From contig NZ_JAJHUO010000037.1 of NCBI RefSeq assembly GCF_020859565.1, positions 1 through 64,000 on the forward strand: DNA of 64,000 bases, written 5' to 3'. The notes under the pieces are model-generated. The model ran no database searches. It had not been told where the DNA came from and saw only the letters and a program-made list of their open reading frames with translations. The DNA comes from Saccharothrix luteola. GTDB lineage: Bacteria > Actinomycetota > Actinomycetes > Mycobacteriales > Pseudonocardiaceae. Below are positions 53,199-61,068 of the stretch, one piece after another. Positions within the stretch are counted from its first letter, which is position 1; each line of letters begins with the position of its first letter. Both the position numbers and the translations under genes were made by a program.

Positions 53199-54494
53199 AT
53201 GACCGAGTCCTGGCGCGGCCTCGTGCTGCGCTTCCACTTCTACGCGGGCGTGCTCGTCGGCCCGTTCGTGCTGATCGCCGCCCTCACCGGTGTGCTGTAC
53301 GCCGCGACACCGCAGCTGGAGTCGTGGCTCTACTCCGACCAGCTCCGCGTGCCCGAGTCGTCGTCGTCCGTGCCGTTGTCGCAGCAGGTGAAGGCGGCCG
53401 TGGCCACGCGGCCGGACGACGAGCTGGTCGCCATCCGCCCCGCGCCCGAGCCCGGCGCGACGACCCGCGTGCTGTTCGCCTCCGACGGGGACGCGCGGCC
53501 GACCGTGTTCGTGAACCCCGCCGACGGCGCCGTGGTCGGCGAGCTGATGACCTACGGCACCAGCGGCGTGCTGCCGTTGCGCACCACCATCGACCAGATC
53601 CACCGCAACCTGCTGCTCGGCGAGCCCGGTCGGCTCTACAGCGAGCTGGCCGCGTCCTGGCTGTGGGTCGTGGCGCTGGGCGGCTTGTTCCTGTGGTTCA
53701 GCCGCCGTCGGACCCAGCGCACGAAGCCGACCACGCGCAAGCACGCGACCGTCGGCCTCTCCGTGCTGGTGGGCGCGCTGTTCCTGTCCGCGACCGGGTT
53801 GACGTGGTCGGCCTACGCCGGTGAGAACGTCGCCGCCGTCCGCCAGGCGCTCGACTGGACCACGCCGGCGCTGGAAGGCGGCGGCGACCACGCCGGGCAC
53901 GACATGTCCAACCCCATCCCGGTGATGCCGGGTGAGGTCGACTCGGTGCTGACCCACGCCCGTTCGGCGGGCATCGACGCCGGGCTCATCGAGATCACCG
54001 TGCCGCCGATGGCGGGCATGGCCTGGAACGTCACCGAGATCAACCGCGCCTGGCCGACGCAGGTGGACGCGGTCGCGATCTCCGGCGGGCAGGTGGTGGA
54101 CCAGGTGAGGTTCGCCGACTACCCGGTGGCGGCGAAGCTGACCCGGTGGGGCATCGACCTGCACATGGGCGTGCTGTTCGGCTGGCCCAACCAGCTCCTG
54201 CTGCTGGCCGTCGGGCTCGGCCTGGTGGCGTTGGTGGTCCTCGGCTACCGGATCTGGTGGCTGCGCCGGCCGACCGCCGGCTTCGGCCGGCCGGTGCCGC
54301 GCGGGCAGTGGCGGAAGGTGCCGCGGGCGCAGCTCGTGGCCGTGCTGGTGGTGGCCGCCGCCGTCGGCTGGTTCATCCCGCTGCTCGGGCTGAGCCTGCT
54401 GGTGTTCCTGGCGGTCGACGCCGTGCCGGCCGTGCGGTCGCGGCGGCGGAAGTCCGGTGAGCCGGCTCCGGAATCGTCGCCGGTGGCCGGGTAG
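53199..54494 (+). CDS. PepSY-associated transmembrane protein
   Basis: 431 residues. RFHFYAGVLVGPFVLIAALTGVLYA is the first helix of the PepSY_TM family, with IHRNLLLGEPGRLYSELAASWLWVVALGGL and DLHMGVLFGWPNQLLLL supplying the other conserved histidine-bearing helices. A His/Met-bearing loop (GGDHAGHDMSNP) hints at metal binding. Family members are tied to iron-siderophore reduction or copper handling. Probably the main functional member of this group. Confidence 0.9.
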   Translation: MTESWRGLVLRFHFYAGVLVGPFVLIAALTGVLYAATPQLESWLYSDQLRVPESSSSVPLSQQVKAAVATRPDDELVAIRPAPEPGATTRVLFASDGDARPTVFVNPADGAVVGELMTYGTSGVLPLRTTIDQIHRNLLLGEPGRLYSELAASWLWVVALGGLFLWFSRRRTQRTKPTTRKHATVGLSVLVGALFLSATGLTWSAYAGENVAAVRQALDWTTPALEGGGDHAGHDMSNPIPVMPGEVDSVLTHARSAGIDAGLIEITVPPMAGMAWNVTEINRAWPTQVDAVAISGGQVVDQVRFADYPVAAKLTRWGIDLHMGVLFGWPNQLLLLAVGLGLVALVVLGYRIWWLRRPTAGFGRPVPRGQWRKVPRAQLVAVLVVAAAVGWFIPLLGLSLLVFLAVDAVPAVRSRRRKSGEPAPESSPVAG

Positions 54495-54595
54495 AAAACG
54501 GCGCGACGGCCGAGCCGGGAGCGGGTTAACGTCCAACCATGCGCTTCGGTTGACGCCCCGTACCGCCCCCGGCTCGGCCGCTGGCCCGCCTGACG

Positions 54596-55741
54596 GTGGG
54601 TTGGGCGGTGCTGGCCGACACCGTGCCGATCTACCCGCTGTACGCGCTGCTGTTCGTGTCCACCGGGTTGTCGGACGCCGAGGTCTCCGCGCTGTTCGCG
54701 ATCTGGTCGACGGTCGCGGTCGTGGCGGAGGTCCCGTTCGGCGCGTTCGCGGACCGGTTCTCGCGGAAGTGGTCGGTCGTCGGCGCCGGCGTGTGCCAGG
54801 CGGCCGGGTACGCGTTGTGGACCGCGCTGCCCGGGTTCACCGGATTCGCCGTCGGTTTCGTGCTGTGGGGCGTGGGCGGGGCGATGTCGTCCGGCGCGCT
54901 GGAAGCGCTGCTGCACGACGGGTTGGCGGCGGTCGGTGCTTCGGCGCACTTCGGGCGGGTGCTCGGCCGCGTCACGGCGGTCGGGCTGCTGGCGCAGATC
55001 CCGGCCGCGCTGCTGGCCGTGGTGCTGTTCTCGGCGGGCGGGTTCGCGCTCGTCGGGTGGGTGAGCGTGGCGACGTGCCTCGGCGCGGCGCTGGTGGCGA
55101 CCCGGCTGCCGGAGACGCCGCGACCGGAACCGTCGGGCTACCTGGCCGTGTTGCGGTCCGGGCTGGCGGAGACCGTGCGCGCGGTGGACGTGCGGCTCGC
55201 CGTGCTGGTGGTGGCGGTGTTGGCGGCACTGGACGCGTTCGAGGAGTACTTCCCGCTGGTCGCGGCGGGCTGGGGCGTGCCGGTGGCGTTGGCGCCGCTG
55301 GCGACGTTGGCGATCCCGTTGGCCGGTGCGGCGGGTGCGGCGTTGGGTGGGACGCGGCTGCCGTCGGGCGTCCTGCTGGGTGGTGCGGCGGTGTTGTTGG
55401 GGGTGCTGGGCGTGGTCGCGCACCCGTTCGGGCTGGCGGGTCTGGCGGTGTACTACGGGGTGTACAGGCTGGTGTGGGTGAGCGCGGAGGCGCGGTTGCA
55501 GTCGCGGATCACCGGTGACGCGCGGGCGACCGTGACGTCGGTGGCGGGGCTGGGCAGCGAGGTGTTCTCGTTCGCCGTGTACGGGGCTTGGGTGTTCGGC
55601 GGCGTGGTCGCGGTGGCGGTCGTGGTGCTCGTGCCGGCGTTGTTGCTGCCGCTTTCCGGCCGTTCGCTTTCCGGCCGTTCGCGATACGGCCGGTCGCGCT
55701 CCCGGCCGGAACCGGACGACGCGGTCGTTTCACCACCGTGA
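54596..55741 (+). CDS. MFS transporter (5' end broken by an in-frame TGA)
   Basis: 381 residues from GTG 54596, which has no ribosome binding site and starts just before the first helix (GWAVLADTVPIYPLYALLF). In the same frame ATG 54539 is followed after three codons by TGA (54551-54553), then an open Pro/Arg-rich stretch to the GTG. The expected full-length start is therefore ATG 54539. A sense codon at 54551 would restore it. Twelve helices in MFS order, including GAFADRFSRKWSVVG, with a GRSLSGRSRYGRSRSRPE repeat tail. Substrate unknown. Confidence 0.8.
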   Translation: MGWAVLADTVPIYPLYALLFVSTGLSDAEVSALFAIWSTVAVVAEVPFGAFADRFSRKWSVVGAGVCQAAGYALWTALPGFTGFAVGFVLWGVGGAMSSGALEALLHDGLAAVGASAHFGRVLGRVTAVGLLAQIPAALLAVVLFSAGGFALVGWVSVATCLGAALVATRLPETPRPEPSGYLAVLRSGLAETVRAVDVRLAVLVVAVLAALDAFEEYFPLVAAGWGVPVALAPLATLAIPLAGAAGAALGGTRLPSGVLLGGAAVLLGVLGVVAHPFGLAGLAVYYGVYRLVWVSAEARLQSRITGDARATVTSVAGLGSEVFSFAVYGAWVFGGVVAVAVVVLVPALLLPLSGRSLSGRSRYGRSRSRPEPDDAVVSPP

Positions 55742-55756
55742 ACGGTGTTGACGAAT

Positions 55757-55770
55757 GTGGTCCAGACCAC
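55757..55770. promoter_or_regulatory. DasR-like (dre) operator
   Basis: GTGGTCCAGACCAC has perfect six-base arms and matches the dre consensus core (TGGTCTAGACCA) except for the C/T at the centre. It lies 14 bp upstream of the lyase start at 55785, downstream of a TTGACG element. Confidence 0.7.
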
Positions 55771-55784
55771 ACAAGCTCGGGGTC

Positions 55785-56948
55785 ATGGTCGGCAAATCGC
55801 TCTTCACCGCCGCGTTGGTGGCGGTCGGCTTGGTGGTGGCGCCCGCGCAGTCCCCGGCGGCGCCCGCCACGTTCACCCACCCCGGGGTGTTGGTGAGCAA
55901 GGGACAACTGGACTTCGTCCGGGCCAAGGTGAACGCGGGCGCGCAGCCGTGGCGGGGTGCGTTCGACCAGATGGTGGCGCACCCGTTCGCCTCGCTGTCA
56001 CGCGTGCCGAAACCGCGGGCGGTGGTGGAGTGCGGGTCGTACTCCAACCCCAACTACGGGTGCACGGACGAGCGTGAGGACGCGTTGGCCGCGTACACGA
56101 CGGCGTTGGCGTGGTACGTGACGCGGGACGGCCGTTACGCGGCGAAGGCGATCGAGATCATGGACGCGTGGTCGGCGACGATCCGTGACCACACCAACAG
56201 CAACGCGCCGTTGCAGACCGCGTGGGCGGGCTCGTCGTGGCCGCGTGCGGCGGAGATCATCAAGCACGTGCACGGGAACTGGCCGAACTCGGGCCGGTTC
56301 GCGACCATGCTGCGCGAGGTCTACCTGCCGGAGATCGTCAACGGGCGTGCGTCGACGAACGGCAACTGGGAACTGTCCATGATGGAGGCGACGCTCGGGA
56401 TCTCGGTGTTCCTGGAGGACCGGGCGGTGTACGACAAGGCCGTGTCGATCTTCCGGACCCGGATGCCCGCGTACGTCTACCTGACCACCGACGGAGCGCT
56501 GCCGCGCACGCCGCCGGGCAGTGGCATCGACACGCGTGACGAGATCGTCTCGTACTGGCACGGGCAGACCACGTTCGTGAACGGGCTGTCGCAGGAGACG
56601 TGCCGCGACTTCGCGCACACCGGCTTCGGCCTGGCCGCCGCCGCGCACATCGCCGAGACCACCCACCACCAGGGCCAGGACCTGTGGCCGGAGGTCCGTG
56701 AACGCCTGCGTCACGCCTACGGCCTGCACTCCCGGTACCAGCTCGAACCGATGCCGACCTGGCTGTGCGGCGGCACCCGCACACAGGCCCTGGGCCCGAC
56801 GACCGAAGTGGCCTTCAACGCCCTCAACACCCGCCTGGGCATCGCCATGACGAACACCCAAACCCTGACCGAACGCCAACGCCCCGCCGCCACCGACCGC
56901 CTGTTCGTCGCCTGGGAAACCCTGACCCACGCCACCAACCCCTCCTAA
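55785..56948 (+). CDS. Secreted alginate-lyase-family polysaccharide lyase
   Basis: 387 residues from ATG 55785. The in-frame ATG at 55755 abuts the operator and is less likely. A signal peptide (KSLFTAALVAVGLVV to about 30) precedes an all-helical alginate_lyase (PF05426-type) toroid with FTHPGVLVSKGQLDFVR, TAWAGSSWPRAAEIIK, STNGNWELSMMEATLG and the HGQTTFVNGLSQETCRDFAHTGFGL motif in parts. It should cleave a uronic-acid polymer such as alginate or glucuronan. DasR-type control would tie it to amino-sugar status. Confidence 0.85.
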   Translation: MVGKSLFTAALVAVGLVVAPAQSPAAPATFTHPGVLVSKGQLDFVRAKVNAGAQPWRGAFDQMVAHPFASLSRVPKPRAVVECGSYSNPNYGCTDEREDALAAYTTALAWYVTRDGRYAAKAIEIMDAWSATIRDHTNSNAPLQTAWAGSSWPRAAEIIKHVHGNWPNSGRFATMLREVYLPEIVNGRASTNGNWELSMMEATLGISVFLEDRAVYDKAVSIFRTRMPAYVYLTTDGALPRTPPGSGIDTRDEIVSYWHGQTTFVNGLSQETCRDFAHTGFGLAAAAHIAETTHHQGQDLWPEVRERLRHAYGLHSRYQLEPMPTWLCGGTRTQALGPTTEVAFNALNTRLGIAMTNTQTLTERQRPAATDRLFVAWETLTHATNPS

Positions 56949-56957
56949 CCCCCGCGC

Positions 56958-57126
56958 GTGTCGAACCTCCAAGTCCCGCGTGTCGAACCTCCGGGACCGG
57001 CGTGTCGAACCTTCGGGACCCCCGAGTTCAACGTTCAGGTCAGGGCCGCTCGTCCTGAGCGTTGAATTCGGAGGTCCTGAGCGTTCGACACGCGGGACCT
57101 GAGCGTTCGACACGCGGGTCAGGAGG
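56958..57126. repeat. Inverted array of 22-bp repeat modules between convergent genes
   Basis: Three units in reverse orientation (GTGTCGAACCT type) start at 56958, 56980 and 57002, with a fourth altered one at 57024. After a short centre, forward units start at 57061 (GTTGAATTCGG type), 57083 and 57105 (GTTCGACACGCGGG type). The step is exactly 22 bp. The array fills the gap between the lyase gene and the convergent fusion gene. Confidence 0.88.
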
Positions 57127-58405
57127 TGGAGAGGGATTGGGTTTCGGGGTAGGTGGGGAGGTCGGTGGGGGTCGGGGTGCCGGAGCGGACGGCGCGGGCG
57201 GTGTCGACGGCGGCGGCCAGGGCGGCGCGGAACGGGAGCGAGCCCGTGCTCACGCGGCGGACGCCCAGGTCGCGGAGGGTGGCGGTGGGCAGTGACGGCA
57301 GGGTGTTCAGCGGAACGTCGAGCGCGGCGACGGCGGCGGCGATCCCGGACTCCTCGGCGAGGCCCGGGATGAAGACGCCGTCCGCACCCGCGTCGACGTA
57401 AGTCCGGGCGCGGGTCAGGGTCGACGCACGGTCGACGCCCAGCCAGTGGGTGTCCACGCGGGCGTTGACGAACAAGCCCGGCGCGGCCTCCTTGAACGCA
57501 CGGACGATCCGCGCGTGATCAGCCGGCTCCGCCAGCCCCGACCCACGCCCGTCCTCCACGTTCACCCCCGCGACCCCGAGCTCCCACAGCTCCGCCGCCA
57601 ACGCACGCACGTCACCCCCGAACCCCGCCTCCACGTCCACCGTCACGGGCACCGGCAGCCGCACCAACACCCGCGCCAACGCCACCGTCTCCGCCCGCGC
57701 CGCCCCCGCCGCGTCCGGCAGCCCGTGCGCCACCGCCACACCCAGGCTCGTCGTGCCCACCGCCCCGAACCCGGCCCGCACGAACGCCGCCGCCGACGCG
57801 AAGTCCCACGCGTTCGGCAGCACCAGGAACCCGTCGTGCATCCGGTGGAACGCCCGCGCACCCTCCACCAGCGCCAACGCGTGCGCCCGCCCCGGGCACG
57901 CGTGCCGCCCACCACCGAACCACGCCTCGCCCAGGTCCACCTCCACCACCGACCCGTCCGGCGCGACCCGCCGCGTCACCGGCACCGGAGGCTCGACCCC
58001 CCCCAGCAACCCCCGGGGCGCGCCGGCCGCCGGCCCCCGCCCCCCCATCAGGTTCGCCGTCCCCTCGTCCCACGCCCCACCGCACGCCGCGACCAACCGC
58101 GCCACCGCCTCGTCGGCCTCAACGGTCACGTCGACGTGCGGCTGGTAGCACGACGCCACCACCGCGACGTCCGACGCGACGGACCGCGGCAGCCCCAACG
58201 CCTCCGCCAGCACCGCCACCGGCTCACCCGCCCGCCGCAACGCCCCGGGATCCACAGTGGACAGCACCCGCTCCACCGACGCCCGCCGCCGCACGTGGTC
58301 GTCACCCTCGCTGAACCGCGCCACCGACGACCGCAGCCAAGCCACCCCGGCCGCCGCCGCGGGCACGGGCGGAACCACGTAAGACGAATCCCACAGCTCG
58401 TTCAT
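57119..58405 (-). CDS. Fusion of a P450 remnant with an isocitrate lyase/PEP mutase-family enzyme
   Basis: 428 residues from ATG 58405. Residues 1-185 resemble small P450-like proteins of actinomycetes. LWDSSYVVPPVPAAAAGVAWLRSSVARF and the heme loop FGGGRHACPG with its cysteine are present, but most of the P450 core, including an oxygen-binding I-helix and ExxR, is missing. From 186 the PEP-mutase fold begins (FLVLPNAWDFASAAAFVRAGFGAVGTTSLG, VNVEDGRG, VDAGADGVFIPG, RRVSTGSLPFRAAL), with the usual D/E metal residues. The junction is abrupt. G-runs near 58010-58050 leave open a local frameshift. An ArsR gene diverges from it. Confidence 0.82.
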   Translation of the reverse strand: MNELWDSSYVVPPVPAAAAGVAWLRSSVARFSEGDDHVRRRASVERVLSTVDPGALRRAGEPVAVLAEALGLPRSVASDVAVVASCYQPHVDVTVEADEAVARLVAACGGAWDEGTANLMGGRGPAAGAPRGLLGGVEPPVPVTRRVAPDGSVVEVDLGEAWFGGGRHACPGRAHALALVEGARAFHRMHDGFLVLPNAWDFASAAAFVRAGFGAVGTTSLGVAVAHGLPDAAGAARAETVALARVLVRLPVPVTVDVEAGFGGDVRALAAELWELGVAGVNVEDGRGSGLAEPADHARIVRAFKEAAPGLFVNARVDTHWLGVDRASTLTRARTYVDAGADGVFIPGLAEESGIAAAVAALDVPLNTLPSLPTATLRDLGVRRVSTGSLPFRAALAAAVDTARAVRSGTPTPTDLPTYPETQSLSTS

Positions 58406-58469
58406 GCCGCCAACGTAAGCCGCCATCACATCGGCCGACGCCGAACCGTCACGGGCGCACAATGGCCCC

Positions 58470-59147
58470 ATGGCCGCAGACGAACTGGCGAACCTGGCCG
58501 CGCTGCTGGCCGACCGCAGCCGCGCCCGCTTCCTGCTCGCGCTGATGGACGGCCGGGCCTGGACGTCGAGCGAACTGGCCGAGGCCGCCGACGTGGCGCC
58601 GTCCACGGCCAGCGAGCACCTGACCCGCCTGGTCCAAGCCGGTCTCCTCGCCGAACGCCGCCAGGGCCGCCACCGCTACGTCCGGCTCGCCGGTCCGAAG
58701 CAGGCCAGGCTGCTCGAGGACCTGCTCGCCTACCTGGGCCCCACCGACCCGCCGGCCCGCACGCTCCGCGCGTCCACCGCCAACCAGGCGCTGCGCCGCG
58801 GCCGGACGTGCTACGACCACCTGGCCGGACGCCTCGGCGTGGCCATCACCGACGCCATGACGGCCCGCGGCCTGCTCACCGACGACCTCGCCCTCACCGA
58901 CGACGGCCTCACGTGGCTCAAGGACGAACTCGCGTTCACCCCGCCGGCCACCCGCCGCCCGCTGGCCAAGGCGTGCCTGGACTGGACCGAGCGCCGCTCC
59001 CACCTCGCGGGCACGGCGGGCGCGCACGTGTGCGCCCACCTGCACGCCCAGGACTGGGTGCGCGGCATCGGCACGAGTCGCGCCGTGCGCCTCACGCCCA
59101 CCGGCGAAGCGGCGCTGCGCGACCTCCTCGGCGTCTCAGCCCTCTAG
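58470..59147 (+). CDS. ArsR-type winged-helix regulator
   Basis: 225 residues. The helix-turn-helix WTSSELAEAADVAPSTASEHLTRLVQAGLLAERRQGRHRYVRL is of ArsR type. The long C-terminal part (100-225) with CYDHLAGRLGVAITDAM and HVCAHLHAQDWVRG (cysteines that could bind ligand) is typical of a widespread actinobacterial subgroup. It diverges from the fusion gene, its probable target, and its stop overlaps that of the PP2C gene within CTAG. Confidence 0.9.
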   Translation: MAADELANLAALLADRSRARFLLALMDGRAWTSSELAEAADVAPSTASEHLTRLVQAGLLAERRQGRHRYVRLAGPKQARLLEDLLAYLGPTDPPARTLRASTANQALRRGRTCYDHLAGRLGVAITDAMTARGLLTDDLALTDDGLTWLKDELAFTPPATRRPLAKACLDWTERRSHLAGTAGAHVCAHLHAQDWVRGIGTSRAVRLTPTGEAALRDLLGVSAL

Positions 59148-59893
59148 CGCGTCAGCCACTTCGGCAGCCACGACGAGTTGCCCGCCGGCAGCACGTCCAC
59201 CACGACGCAGGTGATGTTGTCCGGCCCGCCGCGCGCGTTGGCCGCCTCGATCAGCGTCCGCACGACCTCGTCGCCGTCCGCGGACGCGGTCAGCAGCGCG
59301 GCGATCTCCGCCGGGCCCACCACGTCCGACAGCCCGTCCGAGCAGATCAGGTACCGGTCGCCCGCCTCGACGTCGGTGAAGAACAGGTCCGGGTCGTGCG
59401 CGCTGCCCGCCTGCAACGCGCGCATCAGCATGGACCGGCCGGGGTGCTCGGCGGCCTGCTCCGCGGCCATCCGCCCGTCGTCCACCAGCGCCTGGACCAT
59501 GGTGTGGTCGCGGGTGACCTGGGTCAGCTCGCCCTCGCGGACGACGTAGCACCGCGAGTCGCCGATGTGCCCGACCGCGAACCGCTCGCCGTCCCACAGC
59601 AGCGCGGTGAGCGTGGTGCCCATGCCGCGCATGTCGAAGTTCTCCTCGGCCAGGTCGGTCAGCCGGATCGCGATCTCCCGGGCCGCGCCGGCCAGCTCGC
59701 CGAGTGGGTCGTCGGCATCGACGTCGAGGTCGGCCAGCACCGCCACCGCGATCGAACTCGCCACTTCGCCGTACGCGTGCCCGCCCATGCCGTCGGCGAC
59801 GGCGAACAGGCGTTCGCTGAAGTACACGGAGTCCTCGTTCGCTTCACGGCGCAGGCCGGGGTCGGTGCCGACGGCGTACCGGAGCGCATACAT
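59144..59893 (-). CDS. PP2C-family serine/threonine protein phosphatase
   Basis: 249 residues from ATG 59893. The metal-binding motifs are intact: NEDS, ADGMGGHAYGE, GDSRCY, CSDGLSD and GGPDNITC. It is soluble, with no transmembrane helix or sensory domain, as in stand-alone PstP-like phosphatases. No protein kinase is encoded next to it. It converges on the ArsR gene. Confidence 0.94.
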   Translation of the reverse strand: MYALRYAVGTDPGLRREANEDSVYFSERLFAVADGMGGHAYGEVASSIAVAVLADLDVDADDPLGELAGAAREIAIRLTDLAEENFDMRGMGTTLTALLWDGERFAVGHIGDSRCYVVREGELTQVTRDHTMVQALVDDGRMAAEQAAEHPGRSMLMRALQAGSAHDPDLFFTDVEAGDRYLICSDGLSDVVGPAEIAALLTASADGDEVVRTLIEAANARGGPDNITCVVVDVLPAGNSSWLPKWLTR

Positions 59894-59959
59894 GCCGCAC
59901 AGTGAATCACCCGCACGGGTGCCCGTGAGCAGGGCATGTCCCAATTCGGCCGGCTCCGG

Positions 59960-61015
59960 TCAGCGAGGACGGCCGTAGAACTCGCTCAGCAGGAGCATCG
60001 CCGCCCCCGCCGCGACCACGTCTTCACCCAATGGGGTGATCGACACGTCCACCGGCAACCACTCGTCCTTGGGCAGTCTGGCGCGCACGCCGTCCAGGTA
60101 GGCGGCGGGTTCGGCGAGCACCGCGCGACCGGCCAGCACCACGTGGTCGATGTCGAGCAGCTGCACCAGGTCGGCCACCGCGACGCCGACGACGGACGTG
60201 GCCTCGACCAGGTCGCCCCGGGCGGCGGCGAGGTTGTGCAGCGCCTCGATGCACCCGCTGCGCCCGCACACGCACGGCGGGCCGTCGAGCTGGATGGTGG
60301 TGTGCCCGTACTCCCCGGCGTTGGTCCGCACGCCCCGGTGCACGCGGCCGTCGAGGAGCATGCCGATGCCCAGACCCGTGCCGACGAGCACGAGCACGGC
60401 GTCCCGCAGCTCCTCGCCGCGCCGCCACGCCTCGGCCACCACCGCCGTGTTCGTGTCCTTGTCGAGCACGACCGGCAGGCCGAGCCGCCGTTCGGCCAAC
60501 GCGCGCAGCGGCACGTCCTGCCACTCGGACAGGCCGGTCGGGTAGTGCACGACGCCCGTGCGGTGGTCCAGCGGGCCGACGAACCCGATGCCCACCCCGA
60601 GGAGCCGGTCGCTGCGGAGCCGGTCGCTGCGCAGGCCGTCGACCAGCCGGTGCAGTTCCGCCACGAACGTCGGCGGGTCGAAGTCGCGCGGCAGCGGCGC
60701 GACCGCGCGGTCGAGCACGGTGCCCGCGAGGTCGGTCAGCACGACGCGCAGCTCGTCGCGCTCGACCTGGGCGCCGAGCGCGAGCCTGCTGTCGGCGACG
60801 AGCTTGAGCAGGGTGCGCGGCTTGCCGACGCCCACGTTGCGGGTGCCGGACTCGACCAGCAGGCCGTCGTCGATGAGCCTGCTCACCACTTTGGACACCG
60901 CCTGCGGCGTGAGCCCGCTGCGGTCGGCCAGCTCCACCCTGGTCACGGCGCCGGATCTGGCCAACCCGAGCACCACCGCGTCGTTGTACCCCCGCAGGAA
61001 GCGCAAGTTGGCCAC
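59960..61015 (-). CDS. ROK-family transcriptional repressor
   Basis: 351 residues. The N-terminal winged helix (VTRVELADRSGLTPQAVSKVVSRLIDDGLL) is fused to a ROK domain with VVLDKDTNTAVVAEAW, GTGLGIGM and the zinc signature CVCGRSGCIEA. A short internal repeat (LRSDRLRSDRLL) lies near 130. It diverges from the Gfo/Idh gene across 53 bp and likely represses it. The gap holds TTTTACTACACGCCGTTGCT-type AT-rich sequence suited to a ROK operator. Confidence 0.92.
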   Translation of the reverse strand: MANLRFLRGYNDAVVLGLARSGAVTRVELADRSGLTPQAVSKVVSRLIDDGLLVESGTRNVGVGKPRTLLKLVADSRLALGAQVERDELRVVLTDLAGTVLDRAVAPLPRDFDPPTFVAELHRLVDGLRSDRLRSDRLLGVGIGFVGPLDHRTGVVHYPTGLSEWQDVPLRALAERRLGLPVVLDKDTNTAVVAEAWRRGEELRDAVLVLVGTGLGIGMLLDGRVHRGVRTNAGEYGHTTIQLDGPPCVCGRSGCIEALHNLAAARGDLVEATSVVGVAVADLVQLLDIDHVVLAGRAVLAEPAAYLDGVRARLPKDEWLPVDVSITPLGEDVVAAGAAMLLLSEFYGRPR

Positions 61016-61068
61016 GGGTCCATCATCGCACCTGGCTTTTACTACACGCCGTTGCTTTAATCACTGCC

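Noticed and set aside
57446..59905. Open frame of about 820 codons on the plus strand
   Set aside because: It runs antisense to the P450/PEP-mutase fusion and PP2C genes, and its Pro/Arg/His-rich product has no domain.
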